Origin: an uncultured Methanobacteriaceae archaeon | GTDB lineage: Archaea; Methanobacteriota; Methanobacteria; Methanobacteriales; Methanobacteriaceae | Assembly (NCBI GenBank): GCA_902782945.1 | Contig: CACZOU010000019.1 | Coordinates: 1-64,000, forward strand | Reading direction: 5' to 3' | DNA length: 64,000 nucleotides | Shown here: in pieces, positions 27,226-38,438 of the stretch | Position numbering within the stretch: the first letter of the stretch is position 1 | Layout: each line of letters opens with the position of its first letter | Made by a program: the position numbers and the translations under genes | Notes under the pieces: model-generated | What the model was told of the DNA's origin: nothing | What the model saw: the letters and a program-made list of their open reading frames with translations, nothing else | The model's database searches: none

Positions 27226-28404
27226 ATGGACAAAGTTGTATTAGCATTCAGTGGTGGATTAGATACATCAGTATGTGTAAAACTATTAGAAGAAAAATAT
27301 GACATGGAAGTAATAACCGCATGCGTAGATGTAGGACAGCCAGAAGACGAAATAAAAAGACCTGAGGAAGCTGCAAAAAAAATAGGATCAGCAAAACATT
27401 TCACAATAGATGCAAAAGATGAGTTTGCAAAAGATTATGCATTCAGATGCATAAAAACAAATGCATTATATGAAGGATATCCATTAAGCACAGCATTTGC
27501 AAGACCATTAATAGCAAAAAAAATTGTTGAAATAGCAAAACAAGAAGGTGCAACAACAATAGCACACGGATGTACTGGTAAAGGAAACGACCAATTCAGA
27601 TTCGAAGCAACAATCAGATCAGAGTCAGACCTTGACATTGTAGCTCCAGTAAGAGATTACAACCTCACCAGAACAGAAGAACAAAATTATGCAAGAGAAC
27701 ATGGAATACCTCTCCCATCTGAGAAAATATACAGTATAGATGAAAACCTCTGGGGAAGATCAATAGAAGGTGGATTACTAGAAAACCCTGCAACAGCAGC
27801 ACCTGAAGACATATATGCATGGACCAAATCAACAACAGAAGCACCAGACACCCCACAAATTGTTAAAATAGAATTTGTAAATGGTGAACCAGTAAAAATT
27901 GATGATGAAGAATTAGCACCAGTAGCTCTCATAAGAAAAGCAAATGAAATAGCAGGAAATAATGGTATTGGTAGAATAGACATGATTGAAGACAGAATTA
28001 TTGGTCTTAAATCAAGAGAAAACTATGAAACCCCTGGTGCATTATTACTCATAACAGCACATCAAGCACTAGAAAAATTAATATTCAGTAGAGAAGAAAT
28101 TAAATTCTCAGAAAAAATCAGCCAAAAATATGCTGAACTAGTATACAACGGACATTGGAACGAACCATTACGTGAAGATTTAGATGTAATCAACGACCAC
28201 ATGCAAAGAAGAGTAACTGGTACTGTTGAAGTAAGATTACACAAAGGATCTATGAAAGTTATCACAAAAGAATCTCCATTTGCATTATACAATGAAGAAA
28301 ATGTATCATTTGATGATAAAGGTATAGATCAAAGAGAAATGATTGGTATGGTAAAATACCACGATATTCAAGGTGCAGAATACTCTAAAGTAAATAAAGA
28401 ATAA
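27226..28404 (+). CDS. argG: Argininosuccinate synthase
   Basis: 392 residues, the usual length. Joins citrulline and aspartate with ATP in arginine synthesis. The PP-loop ATP site [15 protein letters not shown] is at the N-terminus, followed by [14 protein letters not shown] and [12 protein letters not shown], both diagnostic for this enzyme. Ribosome binding site AAAGGTG 6 nt before the ATG. Transcribed alone; an oligo-T terminator follows. Confidence 0.97.
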   Translation: MDKVVLAFSGGLDTSVCVKLLEEKYDMEVITACVDVGQPEDEIKRPEEAAKKIGSAKHFTIDAKDEFAKDYAFRCIKTNALYEGYPLSTAFARPLIAKKIVEIAKQEGATTIAHGCTGKGNDQFRFEATIRSESDLDIVAPVRDYNLTRTEEQNYAREHGIPLPSEKIYSIDENLWGRSIEGGLLENPATAAPEDIYAWTKSTTEAPDTPQIVKIEFVNGEPVKIDDEELAPVALIRKANEIAGNNGIGRIDMIEDRIIGLKSRENYETPGALLLITAHQALEKLIFSREEIKFSEKISQKYAELVYNGHWNEPLREDLDVINDHMQRRVTGTVEVRLHKGSMKVITKESPFALYNEENVSFDDKGIDQREMIGMVKYHDIQGAEYSKVNKE

Positions 28405-28435
28405 TTTTGTTCTATATTTATCTTCCTAAACTCCC

Positions 28436-28445
28436 TTTTTTTTTT
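28436..28445 (+). terminator. Oligo-T terminator of argG
   Basis: A run of ten T preceded by CTCCC, 32 bp after the stop codon, followed by an A run that could pair with it. Confidence 0.5.
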
Positions 28446-28489
28446 AAAAAAAAAATATCATTTTTGTTTTTGTAAATTAAACTTATTTT

Positions 28490-28510
28490 ATATCCTGTTG
28501 AACAGGATAT
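28490..28510. repeat. 21-bp perfect palindrome
   Basis: Arms ATATCCTGTT and AACAGGATAT around a single G. It lies about 85 bp past the argG stop and 310 bp from the end of the next, convergent gene. As RNA it would form a hairpin with no room for a loop, so a DNA-binding site is as likely. Confidence 0.6.
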
Positions 28511-28821
28511 TAAGACAATCTTACTTGTTAATTCTATTTTTTCAATTTTTAGATAATTCCAGTAAAACTAATTAATTTCTATTCAGGAATTTCGAAAGTA
28601 AAAATAGTTAGATTGTATAACTCAGAAAAAATAATCAAAAGTAGTAATCTCCTTTATTATTTCATGATTACTTAGTATTATATTCATTAAAAAAAACACT
28701 TATTATCCCTTGTATTTCATGAAGATTATTTATCATTATAGCTACAAGCAATTAATTTAAGAATAAAAATTAGATTTGAATATAAAAAAATAGGAGAATA
28801 GATTATGTTTGAAATTAAAAT

Positions 28822-30315
28822 CTATTCTATTAAACCTTGATTTCTAAGGTATTGTGTAAAACTTTCCTCATCTTCAGAAACTGTTTCTTCTGCTTTTTCT
28901 TCAGAGGTTTCCTCTACTTCTTCTTCAGGTGTAGCTTCTACATCCTCTGCTTCTGAAACTTCTTCTGTTACTTTTGGTGATAGTTTTTCTAATTGTTCAA
29001 GACAGTCTTCTGCAGCTTGAGCAATAGGGTCAACAACCATAGATACTGGTGGAGCATATGAGAATTCCATTGATACTACTTCATCACATTTGAGTTTTTG
29101 TAGTATTATAACAGACATTGTATCTACTTTTTCTGCTACAGCTTCTTGTCCAAACATTTGACAGCCTATAATGGTTCCATCTAATTTTGAAACTAGTTTA
29201 ATGTGTAATGGTTTACTTCCTGGGTAGTATCTTGCTCTGGATAATGTGTCTATTTCACTTACAACAACGTCTATTCCTGCTTTTTCAGCTGCTTGTTGTG
29301 TTAATCCTACTGCACCCATTTCCATTTGTCCTATTTGGGATACTGTTGAATTTAGTACAGGTTTAAATGATATGTCATGACCTGTTAAGTGTTTTGCTAG
29401 GATGATTCCTTGTCTTACTGCTGTTGTTCCAAGAGGTGATAATGTTATATCTCCAGTTATAGCATCTACAACTTGAACACAATCTCCTACTGCATATACA
29501 TTTTCTACAGATGTTTCCATATGATCATTTACTTCTATTGCAAATTTACCCATTTTACAACCAATACTCTCTGCTAATTCGGTTTGTGGTCTTACACCAG
29601 TTGATAATATAACTAAGTCTGCTGGTCTTTCAACCCCATCTATTGTTACAGATTCTACTTTTGTTTCACCATTGATTGATTCAACTGCTGAACCTGTAAA
29701 TACTGTTACACCTTTACTTTCTAAGTATTCCTGGAATTTATCAGACATTTCTTTATCAAATGATCTTGGGAATAGTTGAGGTACCATTTCTGCTATTGTA
29801 ACATTTAATCCTCTGTGAGCTAATTCTGTACCTAATTCTAGTCCTATAGCTCCTCCACCAACTAATACTGCGTTTTCAACGTTGTCTAGGTAGTTGAGAA
29901 TTTGTTGTCCATCTTCTACTGTTCTTACTTTGAATACTCCTTGAAGGTCTTTTCCTGGAATTGGGGGTGCAAATGGTTTTCCACCTGTTGCTATTACGAG
30001 TTTGTCATATTTTAGGTTTTGTTTATTACCATCTTTATCCTCGTATACTAGTTCAGTTATATCATTATTTATTTGGACTACTTTAGTCTCTGTCATTATT
30101 CTTATATTTTTACGCATGTATTCTCCGGGTTTGTGCATTATAATATCATCAAAACTGTCTATGTGTCCCCCAATTACGTATGGTATTGCACATGGAGAAT
30201 AAGCTACATTTTTCTGAGTTGTAAATACTATTATCTGAGATTCTTTATCATATTTTCTTATATTAGATGCAGTGGTTAAACCTGCAGCACCTGCACCTAT
30301 TATTACTATATTCAA
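28822..30315 (-). CDS. FAD-dependent pyridine nucleotide-disulfide oxidoreductase (NADH oxidase/CoA-disulfide reductase type)
   Basis: 497 residues. N-terminal FAD site VIIGAGAAGLTTA; the single redox Cys in YSPCAIPYVIGG (about residue 42), as in NADH oxidase and CoA-disulfide reductase; a second Rossmann NAD(P) site AVLVGGGAIGLELG (about 150); VYAVGDCVQV near 280; a C-terminal dimerisation domain. The last about 60 residues are an acidic Glu-rich tail, unusual for the family. The start is a TTG at 30315, 8 nt after AGGTGA. Likely role: removal of oxygen or reduction of low-molecular disulfides. Confidence 0.85.
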   Translation of the reverse strand: MNIVIIGAGAAGLTTASNIRKYDKESQIIVFTTQKNVAYSPCAIPYVIGGHIDSFDDIIMHKPGEYMRKNIRIMTETKVVQINNDITELVYEDKDGNKQNLKYDKLVIATGGKPFAPPIPGKDLQGVFKVRTVEDGQQILNYLDNVENAVLVGGGAIGLELGTELAHRGLNVTIAEMVPQLFPRSFDKEMSDKFQEYLESKGVTVFTGSAVESINGETKVESVTIDGVERPADLVILSTGVRPQTELAESIGCKMGKFAIEVNDHMETSVENVYAVGDCVQVVDAITGDITLSPLGTTAVRQGIILAKHLTGHDISFKPVLNSTVSQIGQMEMGAVGLTQQAAEKAGIDVVVSEIDTLSRARYYPGSKPLHIKLVSKLDGTIIGCQMFGQEAVAEKVDTMSVIILQKLKCDEVVSMEFSYAPPVSMVVDPIAQAAEDCLEQLEKLSPKVTEEVSEAEDVEATPEEEVEETSEEKAEETVSEDEESFTQYLRNQGLIE

Positions 30316-30405
30316 TCATGTCACCTGTACTAAAATTATATTAATTATATATCTAAAAGTTATATCTATTATTATTTTGGTTTTCTACTTTGAAGCTTGT
30401 TTTCT

Positions 30406-31470
30406 TTATTCAAGTAATCCTCTTAAAGTTGATGCAAATTCTGATTCTACTATTGTTTTTGAACCTAGTGTTTTTGAATGAGCATCTAATTCTGTTATTA
30501 CATTATCAAATCCTAATTCTCTTAAGGGTTTAGCTAATCTTGGACCATCCGTTACAGCTATTGTTTTTCCGGGTATTTCTTTTGGATCTACAGCATGTGG
30601 AACTCCTAGTATTATTGTTATATTAGAATTTAATTCTTTAAGGATTTTTTCTGCTTCTATTCCTGTTACGGGGTATTCATCCAGTCCACCTGTTGTATAA
30701 TCTATTTGTTTATCTATAGTTCGGTTTACTTCTTCCGCATGATGTCTTATGTAAGGTAATCCTACTTTTTCATCGGTATTTGCTATGAATGTTGGTGTGT
30801 TTTCTGGATATATTTTTGTCCATGGTATTGTCATTATATCAGCAAAGAGATAACTTGTCTCTTTCTTTGCATTTAATACTATTGTTACTTTTTTATTATC
30901 ATCTAATGCCTGAATTATTTTTTGAGCTACTTGAACTTTGTTATCTCCATAGTCAGGTTTTATGTACTCTCCTTTAGCCATTCCTCTTGTTTTTTCTAGT
31001 TCTGTAGCTTTTCTTAACATTGCAGATTGTCTTTCAACTTCTTCTTTACTTATTATTCCGGATTTCTCTGCTGCTTTTAATGTTAGTATTGCTCCAGCTG
31101 TATTATCTCCTGCATCAAATCCGCCGTGAGTTTCTACTACAATAATATTACAATCCACATCTGCTTCTTTTGCAGCTTTTCTCATGTTTTCCCCAATAAT
31201 CATACTTGCACATGTTCCAACTATACCCATATTCTCAGGGTGGAATGCTTCATATGCTTCTTTGATAGTGTTAGTTAATTTTTCTTTTGCACCGAAAATG
31301 AAGTCATTTTCACTCATTGCTGTTGTGAGTACTCTTATTCCTTCATCTTCCAGGAGTCTTCCTGTTCTAAAGCAACACCCTGCCGGTCCATGCATTATTA
31401 TAACATCGACTTCAAGGTCTCGTAATGTATATAATGCTGCTGCTATTGGGCTTGGTCTTGGATGTATCAT
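30406..31470 (-). CDS. cfbD: Ni-sirohydrochlorin a,c-diamide reductive cyclase, catalytic subunit CfbD
   Basis: 354 residues. Nitrogenase-like component that, with CfbC, reduces and cyclises Ni-sirohydrochlorin a,c-diamide on the way to coenzyme F430, the cofactor of methyl-coenzyme M reductase. Similar to NifD/BchN with compact cysteines: HGPAGCCFR (C32, C33) and GTCASM (C87), ligands or neighbours of the Fe-S cluster. The N-terminal [18 protein letters not shown] is typical of the family. Its ATG overlaps the TGA of the gene upstream, so translation is coupled. CfbC is not in this window. Confidence 0.9.
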   Translation of the reverse strand: MIHPRPSPIAAALYTLRDLEVDVIIMHGPAGCCFRTGRLLEDEGIRVLTTAMSENDFIFGAKEKLTNTIKEAYEAFHPENMGIVGTCASMIIGENMRKAAKEADVDCNIIVVETHGGFDAGDNTAGAILTLKAAEKSGIISKEEVERQSAMLRKATELEKTRGMAKGEYIKPDYGDNKVQVAQKIIQALDDNKKVTIVLNAKKETSYLFADIMTIPWTKIYPENTPTFIANTDEKVGLPYIRHHAEEVNRTIDKQIDYTTGGLDEYPVTGIEAEKILKELNSNITIILGVPHAVDPKEIPGKTIAVTDGPRLAKPLRELGFDNVITELDAHSKTLGSKTIVESEFASTLRGLLE

Positions 31471-32636
31471 AACATTTCACCCTTCTTTAATCTGTATTGA
31501 CCTACGCTACTATATTCTTTATCTTTGAATTTTTCAGAGTCCAGTAGTGGTAGTGCTGTTATTATTACTTTCTCTACTTTTTCAGGGTCTATATTTTTAT
31601 ATTCAGGATTATCTGTCATTATAATAATACAATCCGCATCATATGCTTCATCTAATGTTATTTTCTTTGCACCGTGTTGTTCAATTAATTCTTCAGATAT
31701 TTTATCATCATGTACCCAGACTTCAACATCCCTGCTTACAAAATCATCTATTAATATTAATGATGCATTATCTTTCTCGGTTTTTAATGTATCATCATTT
31801 GTTACTCCCAATACTGCTACTGTGGTCTCAAACATTGCAAGATGTTCTTTTAAGTATAATTCCTTCTCAGCCATGTAAGCCATATGATATGCTACATAAT
31901 TATTAGTACTTCTTGTTGTCTCAGATAACTGTGATGCTTCACCATACTCATCTGCTAATTTAACTATTTCTTCAGAATTTCTAATTGTTTTATTATCTAA
32001 CACTGGCTGAGGATATAATAAATTAACATTTTCATCCAAATTTGCCATATCTATTGCTTCTATTAAATCAACTGTAAGTGCCTCTGATAATATTGCTGTC
32101 TGATTTGACAGTGCTATTAAGGTATCCCTGTATGCTGATTGTAGTATTGGTATTATTTCTGCTGACTGAATATGTTTTACTGTCTTTATTTCATCACCCC
32201 TATTCTCATATAGATTAATTGTTCTTTCTAGACTAGTTTCATTCTTTCCAGCAGCTACCCTGACATTTTCTGTTATTTTTGTTGTGTAGGCTAGGTTTAT
32301 ATCAGGAATTAATTCATATTCATCGATTATTTTTGACATTTTATATACTGTCCTTGGTGGTACTACTGTGTCAAAAATCATTACTGCATCTTCACGTATA
32401 CTATCTCTTATCTCAGTACATGCTTCTTTTAGTGGTGTTATATCATATTCTCCATTTATTATACAGTTTTGTGTGAATATAATATTATCTGCATTGGAAA
32501 ATATTTCTAGTGAGCTTTCTTTTGGAAGATCTGTTTCTATGTCTCCAGTTTTATCATAGATTATTATTTCATCTGAATTAATCTTTTCATATCCTGTTAA
32601 ATCAGTTTCATTATTTGGATATATTATTGTCTTCAT
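31467..32636 (-). CDS. Degenerate UDP-glucose/GDP-mannose dehydrogenase-like protein next to cfbD
   Basis: 389 residues. The middle (about 140-260, [21 protein letters not shown]) and C-terminal part ([20 protein letters not shown]) resemble the helical and UDP-binding domains of nucleotide-sugar dehydrogenases. The N-terminus has no GxGxxG dinucleotide motif and I see no catalytic Cys in the usual position, so it may have lost that activity. It shares an operon with ychF (24 bp upstream) and overlaps cfbD by 4 bp, which suggests a link to F430 synthesis, though this is inference. Confidence 0.65.
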   Translation of the reverse strand: MKTIIYPNNETDLTGYEKINSDEIIIYDKTGDIETDLPKESSLEIFSNADNIIFTQNCIINGEYDITPLKEACTEIRDSIREDAVMIFDTVVPPRTVYKMSKIIDEYELIPDINLAYTTKITENVRVAAGKNETSLERTINLYENRGDEIKTVKHIQSAEIIPILQSAYRDTLIALSNQTAILSEALTVDLIEAIDMANLDENVNLLYPQPVLDNKTIRNSEEIVKLADEYGEASQLSETTRSTNNYVAYHMAYMAEKELYLKEHLAMFETTVAVLGVTNDDTLKTEKDNASLILIDDFVSRDVEVWVHDDKISEELIEQHGAKKITLDEAYDADCIIIMTDNPEYKNIDPEKVEKVIITALPLLDSEKFKDKEYSSVGQYRLKKGEML

Positions 32637-32659
32637 GAATTATACTTCCTTGAACTATT

Positions 32660-33850
32660 TTACTTATTTGAGATAATACTTATAATATCATTCTGTTTTA
32701 GTTCTTGATCACTTGCTATCCTCATATTCTTTCTTGCATCAATAGCATGTGTAAATCCCTCACCAATATCTGTGTGGATACAGTATGCTAAATCTCTAGG
32801 ATTTGATCCCTGTGGTATTAGCAGTGCATCTGGTAATATATTACCCTTCTGGTCTGAGTATTTATGTTCATCTTCTACTGGGTAAACAACTATCTGTTTT
32901 AATACATCGTATACTGCTGTGTTTATTGTTTTCTGTATTCCTGTAGAACCATATTTTTTTAGTACATTCTCATCAATGTATTCTAAAGCCATTTTCTGTT
33001 TTTCAGATAATTTATCTTCTGCTAGTATTTCAAAATGGTCTTCTCCACTTTTGTATTTAATTAATCCTGCTTTAGCAGCATTTACTAGTGCTAATTCTGA
33101 TTCTGCACTTGTTGGAATTACTTTTTCATATTGTTCCTGTAATCTTCTTATATTCTCTTCTGCTTGTGGTGTGTCTATTTTGTTTGCAACAATTATGATA
33201 GGTTTTGCATATTCAAGTAATTTATCGAGGAATTTTAGGATATCTTCTTTTTCCCATTTATCATATTGGTCATCCATTATTCTTTCTGCTTCAATTACAT
33301 CATCTAATAAAACACCAGCACCACTTAATTGGTCAGCTATAACTTTAGCAAAGTTTAAATGTTCTGACATTACTTTTCTTATGAGTCTTGGCCAATTTCT
33401 TTCTAGTATTGAATATACCCACATTGTAACTTCATGTTTAAGGAAATTAACGTCATCTAATGGGTCATGACTTCCTGGTTCACAAGGATTTCCTTCTTCA
33501 TCAGTACCCCCTGAAGCATCAATGATATGTATTAATGCTCTTGCCTGACTAAGGTCATCAAGGAATTTGTTACCTAAACCTTTTCCTTCATAAGCTCCTG
33601 GAACTAATCCTGCAACATCAATTAATTCTACAGGAATATATCTTGTACCATCTTCACATTTTCCTGTTCTTGGATTACATGTAAGGTTTAATTCTTTACA
33701 TGGACATTCATCTGTTACATATGCTATTGCTGCATTTGCATCGATTGTTGTGAAGGGATAGTTAGCAACTTCTGCCTCTGATAATGTTGCTGAATTAAAA
33801 AATGATGATTTACCTACATTTGGTTTTCCCGTTACTGCTATTTGTAGCAT
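32660..33850 (-). CDS. ychF: Obg-like GTPase/ATPase YchF
   Basis: 396 residues. P-loop [12 protein letters not shown] (about 7-18), G3 region [17 protein letters not shown]4-like NKIDTPQ, and a C-terminal TGS domain ([16 protein letters not shown]). Archaeal YchF proteins are translation-linked and often prefer ATP. A short insertion with cysteines ([19 protein letters not shown]) follows the P-loop region, as in other archaeal members. Ribosome binding site AAAGGAG. First gene of the operon with the dehydrogenase-like gene and cfbD. Confidence 0.93.
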   Translation of the reverse strand: MLQIAVTGKPNVGKSSFFNSATLSEAEVANYPFTTIDANAAIAYVTDECPCKELNLTCNPRTGKCEDGTRYIPVELIDVAGLVPGAYEGKGLGNKFLDDLSQARALIHIIDASGGTDEEGNPCEPGSHDPLDDVNFLKHEVTMWVYSILERNWPRLIRKVMSEHLNFAKVIADQLSGAGVLLDDVIEAERIMDDQYDKWEKEDILKFLDKLLEYAKPIIIVANKIDTPQAEENIRRLQEQYEKVIPTSAESELALVNAAKAGLIKYKSGEDHFEILAEDKLSEKQKMALEYIDENVLKKYGSTGIQKTINTAVYDVLKQIVVYPVEDEHKYSDQKGNILPDALLIPQGSNPRDLAYCIHTDIGEGFTHAIDARKNMRIASDQELKQNDIISIISNK

Positions 33851-33891
33851 ATCTGATCTCCTTTCTAATTTTAATCAAAAATTTTATTCAT

Positions 33892-33910
33892 AGTATAATC
33901 TAATTATACT
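33892..33910 (-). promoter_or_regulatory. Palindrome in the ychF-cfbD promoter
   Basis: AGTATAA and TTATACT arms (7 bp) around a 5-bp centre, about 42 bp before the ychF start and just after a TATA-like stretch at 33914-33921. AT-rich arms make chance more likely than for the ehb site. Confidence 0.25.
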
Positions 33911-34106
33911 TAATAAATTAATAAAAATAATAATTAATTCATCATGAAAAAATTCATTTGAAAAATTTTCCAGTAAATTGAAAAAAAACTGAATTATATA
34001 ATAAATAAATATATCTTTTTAATAGTTTAATAATATACTCATTTAATTGAATGTAAAAAAAAGGTTATTAAAAAAAAATAAGGTGAGTTATCAGTGTATT
34101 ATTATT

Positions 34107-34733
34107 CTAGATTACCACTACACACATATAACCGAAGTCCATTTGTTTTGCCTCTTCTAATGTTATATGTACTATTTGTTCATCAGGATAACTTAATTTC
34201 TCACATATTGTAATTCCATGTTCTGGACTAAATCCATGGTCTATCAAGTATTCAGCTAATTCACTAATATGTCTATTAGGTAGTATTATATTTGGTCTAA
34301 AGTTATCTAACTTGTCTAGTAAATCTTCTGTTGGTGCTTTTCCACCATGTATTGTTAAGAGATTTGCTGTATCCCATGGTATTTCTAGTTTTGCTGCTGC
34401 TAGTTGTATTGAGCTTATTCCAGGTAATACATTGACCTTTGTATTAGGTGATAATTTTTTAATTGTTTTTAACATTCCTGAAAATCCTGGATCTCCTGTG
34501 GATAACACTGTTACTGTGAATCCTTCTTCTAGATATGATACTGCTTTTTTTATAGTTTTTGGTATGTCTCTTGGTTCTAGTACTACCATTTCTGCATTTG
34601 TATTATTAAATAAATCTAATGATCTTTTACTACCTACAAGTACATCTGAGTTTTCAATTACGTCTAATGCTTTTAATGTTAAATATTCTCTTGCTCCAGG
34701 ACCTATCCCTACAATGTTCATTTTATTACTCAT
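34107..34733 (-). CDS. cbiE: Cobalt-precorrin-7 (C5)-methyltransferase
   Basis: 208 residues from the ATG at 34733 (AAGGTG upstream). Tetrapyrrole methylase family: MNIVGIGPGAREYLTLKA at the N-terminus, VTVLSTGDPGFSGM and VNVLPGISSIQLAAAKL as the SAM-binding and substrate loops. Uses SAM to methylate C5 of the corrin ring in B12 synthesis, needed by corrinoid methyltransferases. No fused CbiT domain. Last gene of a run behind the S2P protease. Confidence 0.88.
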   Translation of the reverse strand: MSNKMNIVGIGPGAREYLTLKALDVIENSDVLVGSKRSLDLFNNTNAEMVVLEPRDIPKTIKKAVSYLEEGFTVTVLSTGDPGFSGMLKTIKKLSPNTKVNVLPGISSIQLAAAKLEIPWDTANLLTIHGGKAPTEDLLDKLDNFRPNIILPNRHISELAEYLIDHGFSPEHGITICEKLSYPDEQIVHITLEEAKQMDFGYMCVVVI

Positions 34734-34884
34734 ATAAGCACCTTCATCAATCATATTATATTGTTCATTTTTTAATTTGTTAGTTCCTTGTCTTATAATT
34801 ATAGTTTAGAGTATTGGATAATAAATTATGAAAAAATAGTATCAATTTTATTTAAAGAAAAAAGGTGGTGAATATTAGTTAATG

Positions 34885-36174
34885 TTATAATAGGTCTAGT
34901 AATCCTGGTACTAATCCATATATTAATAACATTACTATTATTACCATAATTATGCTGGATATTGTTCTTATCATTACTCCAGACTTTTTTTCGCTTATTT
35001 CATGATGAGATATGAAATTTAGTACTGTGTTAAATCTTCTGCTTATCCAGCATCTCATATTCATAGGTAATTTTCTAGTGTAATGATTTAATGTATCATT
35101 GAATTGTTTTCGTCTGTCTGGTCTTATTTTAATATTTATTAACTCTTCTAGTATGAGTCCACCATCTAATGGTTTCATTGGAAGTAAATTAAATGTTCCT
35201 ACAGCAAGATTTAAGAAGAATATCATTGAGAATAATTCTTCTAGTTGTGATAGAATTGCTGGTAATATTGTACCATACTTTTCTCTTGCTTCTGGAGATA
35301 CTATTTTATGTTCCTGTGTTCTTATTCCAATGTATGGTCTAGTGCTATTGTTAGGGTTTGAACCGGTTACAACATTATATGTTCCCGAATTTGTTGCTAT
35401 TGTTAGATTGTCTCCAATATGCGTGTTATTCACTGCTTTTGTATAACTAGTTGTGTTTAATGTTGTTTGATTATTTACTTGTGTTATTACCATTCCATCA
35501 GATAATATTCCTTCTGCCGGACTTGCTGGTACTACACTTGATATCTCCATACCATCTGTTGTGTATACATTTTCTGTTGCTAGAAATCCTCCGATTCCAG
35601 CAACTACTAGTAGAGCTATTATTGCTAGACCTACATTAAACATTGGCCCGGCAAAATATATTCTTAGCTTGCTTATACCATTAGCTTTGTCTATTTCATC
35701 TTGATTTGGTTCAACGAATGCGCCTGGGATTATAGCAAATAAAAGTAATCCAACAGAATCTACACTAATACCTTCAACACGTGATAAAATTCCATGGCCA
35801 CCTTCATGAATTATCAGTACTGTTGCCAAAGCTATTAAACCTGATGCAAATGGTATGTATATCGGTGACCCTGGAATATCTACTCCTGGAAGTATCAATG
35901 AAACTGTAGGTGTTTCAAACATTAACTGTATCGACCAAACTAATGACACGACCATTAATATTATCAGAAATATACCTACAGGAATTGATATATTCATATA
36001 CCACTTCCAAAATCTTGGACAAGCATTAGCAATCCTATCAATAACGTCTTTAAGCTTATCTGTTTTAAGCATTAACACTATTCCATCCATGGTTATGTTA
36101 TATTTATCCTTAAGTAAGTATGCTAAGACCCATACCACTATAAATCCTATTACATAATACCATAATGCATTCAT
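34885..36174 (-). CDS. Site-2 protease family membrane metallopeptidase with PDZ-like domain
   Basis: 429 residues. M50 family. The zinc motif HEGGHG (H123, E124, H127) is in a transmembrane helix, and the third ligand is in the conserved LPMKPLDGG near residue 338. Between them is a soluble PDZ-like domain (about 215-290, with SSVVPASPAEGILSDGMVI). About six helices. Such enzymes cut membrane-bound regulators or signal-anchored proteins; the substrate is not known. Located between purL and cbiE on the same strand. Confidence 0.88.
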   Translation of the reverse strand: MNALWYYVIGFIVVWVLAYLLKDKYNITMDGIVLMLKTDKLKDVIDRIANACPRFWKWYMNISIPVGIFLIILMVVSLVWSIQLMFETPTVSLILPGVDIPGSPIYIPFASGLIALATVLIIHEGGHGILSRVEGISVDSVGLLLFAIIPGAFVEPNQDEIDKANGISKLRIYFAGPMFNVGLAIIALLVVAGIGGFLATENVYTTDGMEISSVVPASPAEGILSDGMVITQVNNQTTLNTTSYTKAVNNTHIGDNLTIATNSGTYNVVTGSNPNNSTRPYIGIRTQEHKIVSPEAREKYGTILPAILSQLEELFSMIFFLNLAVGTFNLLPMKPLDGGLILEELINIKIRPDRRKQFNDTLNHYTRKLPMNMRCWISRRFNTVLNFISHHEISEKKSGVMIRTISSIIMVIIVMLLIYGLVPGLLDLL

Positions 36175-36219
36175 AGAATTACCCTCAAAATAAATAAGTT
36201 TTATATTACAATTTAAGTT

Positions 36220-38397
36220 TTATGCCATATGTGTTTCAATTGTTGTCGTGTTTGCTTTTACTAATTCATCAACATTAATATTAATTATCTCATCATTATC
36301 CTTTACAACAAAACCACCATCAGATACTGTACCAATAACAGCAAATGGCACATTACCTTCTAATAATAATTTCATATCATCTAATTTATCCTCTTTAACT
36401 GTAACAATAAATCTACCATTAGTTTCAGAGAATAATTTATCAGTTAAAGATAACTCCTCACCACAAGGTATGTCTTTTAAATCAATATTTACTCCCATAC
36501 CTGACTTAATACTCATTAATGATAGTGCTACTAATAATCCACCCTTAGAAATATCATGAACAGCTGTGATGTCATCATTATATTCTTTGATGAGATCTTT
36601 TATCATCATAGATGTTTCATAGTTTTCATCAATTCTAATTTTAGGAGGATATCCCTGCACAATATCTTGTACTGTCTTATAGTATTGTGAACCATCAAGT
36701 TCAGAGTAAGTATTTCCTATTATTAATACTAAATCACCCTTATTTTTGAAGGTCATAGTCTTAATATAGTTGTTATTTAATTTTCCAACTGTACCAACTA
36801 TTGGTGATGGATTTACTGTTACACCTTCTGTTTCATTATAGAAACTTACATTTCCACTGATGAATGGTACTTCAAATTTATTAGCAACATCACTCATACC
36901 TCTTACTGCTTCCTTGAATTGCCAGAATACCTCCGGTTTTTCTGGATTACCAAAGTTTAAACAGTCTACTAATGCTAATGGTCTTCCACCCATACTTATA
37001 GAATTATTTATTGATTCAAGAACAGCTGCTGCAGCTCCATCATATGGATTTAATAATACATGAGTACTGTTACAATCTGTTCCTATAGTAAATGATGTAT
37101 CGCCATCTACTTTAATTACTGCTGCATCATCTCCAGGTTTTACAATTGTTCTTAATTGTACTTCATGGTCATATTGACTGTATACCCATTCTTTACTAGT
37201 GATGTTTTCTGATGCAAGTAAGCTTAAAAGTGCTTCCTGTGGATTTACATCTTTTAAAGTTACATCTTCTATTACTTTTTCAGGTTCTTTAGCCTCTCTT
37301 TCTATGATTGGTGCCTCTGTAAATAGGATATTTGGAGCATGACATATTTCTTCATCCCCATCTTTGATTATGAATTCTCTTTTATCAATGATTGTTCCTA
37401 TTACTGCATGAGAAAGGTCGTGTTTTTCACATATTTCAAATGCTTTTTCTACATCATCTGGGGAAATAGCAAATACCATTCTTTCCTGTGATTCAGAGAG
37501 CATTATCTCATATGGTGTCATGTTTTCTTCTCTTAGAGGTATCTTATTTAAATCAATAAGTGAACCATTACCACCTTTGTCTGCCATTTCTGATAGACAA
37601 CATGTGAGTCCTCCCCCTCCAAGGTCTTTTACTCCGTGAATATCTAATGTATCAAGTAATTCATATGTTGCTTCCATTACTCTTTTCTTAGTAAATGGAT
37701 CTGCTACTTGTACTGCCGGCCTATCTTCTATCTCAGATTTACTAGTTAATTCCTCAGATGCAAAAGTTACTCCATGTATTCCATCTCTTCCAGTTGTTCC
37801 ACCCATTAACAGGAAAACATCTCCTACTACTGGTGCTGAACCGTAAACTATTTCATCCTTTTTTACTAGTCCTGCACATACTACGTTGACCATTGGATTG
37901 TATTGGAAATTATCATCAAATTCTATTTCTCCACCTACTGTTGGAACACCTATACGATTTCCGTAATCTGAGATTCCTTTAACAACGTAATCAAATATGT
38001 ATTTAGACCTCTGATCACTCATATGACCAAATCGTAGTGCATCTAAGAGCACTACTGGTCTTGCACCCATACTTATAATATCTCTTACTATTCCACCAAT
38101 TCCAGTTCCAGCTCCACCATATGGTTCTACAGCGGATGGATGGTTGTGACTTTCCATACCTATAGCTAATGCATAATCATCAGTTAGACTTACTATTCCT
38201 GCATCATCTCCAGGACCTAATATCACATCTGGCCCTTCTGTTGGAAAGTTTCTTAGAATGGGTTTACTACTTTTATAGGAACAATGTTCTGAAAACATTA
38301 CATCCATCATTCCTAGTTCTAATTCATTAGGTTTTCTTCCTAATACTTCATCTATATATTTTAATTCATCATCAGTTAAAACCATAAACTCATACAA
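36220..38397 (-). CDS. purL: Phosphoribosylformylglycinamidine synthase, subunit PurL
   Basis: 725 residues, the small archaeal/Gram-positive form that works with separate PurQ and PurS. Fourth step of purine synthesis. Motifs: [17 protein letters not shown] with the catalytic His region, [28 protein letters not shown], and [18 protein letters not shown]. Two AIRS-like halves are visible. An internal ATG at residue 5 ([12 protein letters not shown]) is an equally possible start. Follows ileS by 42 bp. Confidence 0.96.
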   Translation of the reverse strand: MYEFMVLTDDELKYIDEVLGRKPNELELGMMDVMFSEHCSYKSSKPILRNFPTEGPDVILGPGDDAGIVSLTDDYALAIGMESHNHPSAVEPYGGAGTGIGGIVRDIISMGARPVVLLDALRFGHMSDQRSKYIFDYVVKGISDYGNRIGVPTVGGEIEFDDNFQYNPMVNVVCAGLVKKDEIVYGSAPVVGDVFLLMGGTTGRDGIHGVTFASEELTSKSEIEDRPAVQVADPFTKKRVMEATYELLDTLDIHGVKDLGGGGLTCCLSEMADKGGNGSLIDLNKIPLREENMTPYEIMLSESQERMVFAISPDDVEKAFEICEKHDLSHAVIGTIIDKREFIIKDGDEEICHAPNILFTEAPIIEREAKEPEKVIEDVTLKDVNPQEALLSLLASENITSKEWVYSQYDHEVQLRTIVKPGDDAAVIKVDGDTSFTIGTDCNSTHVLLNPYDGAAAAVLESINNSISMGGRPLALVDCLNFGNPEKPEVFWQFKEAVRGMSDVANKFEVPFISGNVSFYNETEGVTVNPSPIVGTVGKLNNNYIKTMTFKNKGDLVLIIGNTYSELDGSQYYKTVQDIVQGYPPKIRIDENYETSMMIKDLIKEYNDDITAVHDISKGGLLVALSLMSIKSGMGVNIDLKDIPCGEELSLTDKLFSETNGRFIVTVKEDKLDDMKLLLEGNVPFAVIGTVSDGGFVVKDNDEIININVDELVKANTTTIETHMA

Positions 38398-38438
38398 CCT
38401 ATAAATTAAGTTATAAACTATTACTTAGTTATTTATTC

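Larger units (their letters stand above)
28405..28821. other. Intergenic region between convergent genes
   Basis: About 417 bp without a gene. It holds the argG terminator and a 21-bp perfect palindrome (28490-28510). A ribosome-binding-like GGAG at 28793-28796 leads to an 11-codon frame that overlaps the next gene and is not convincing. Confidence 0.5.

Noticed and set aside
27198-28292. Minus-strand frames opposite argG
   Set aside because: argG is an exact family match on the plus strand; the opposite frames are composition artefacts.
28436-28510. T-run plus palindrome as a single Rho-independent terminator
   Set aside because: The T run lies before the palindrome, not after it, so they cannot form one terminator for argG.
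28805-28840. 11-codon frame after GGAG at 28793-28796
   Set aside because: It overlaps the end of the oxidoreductase on the other strand and is too short, with nothing to support it.
31467-32636. Active nucleotide-sugar dehydrogenase
   Set aside because: The dinucleotide-binding glycine motif and an obvious catalytic cysteine are missing, so I do not assign the activity.
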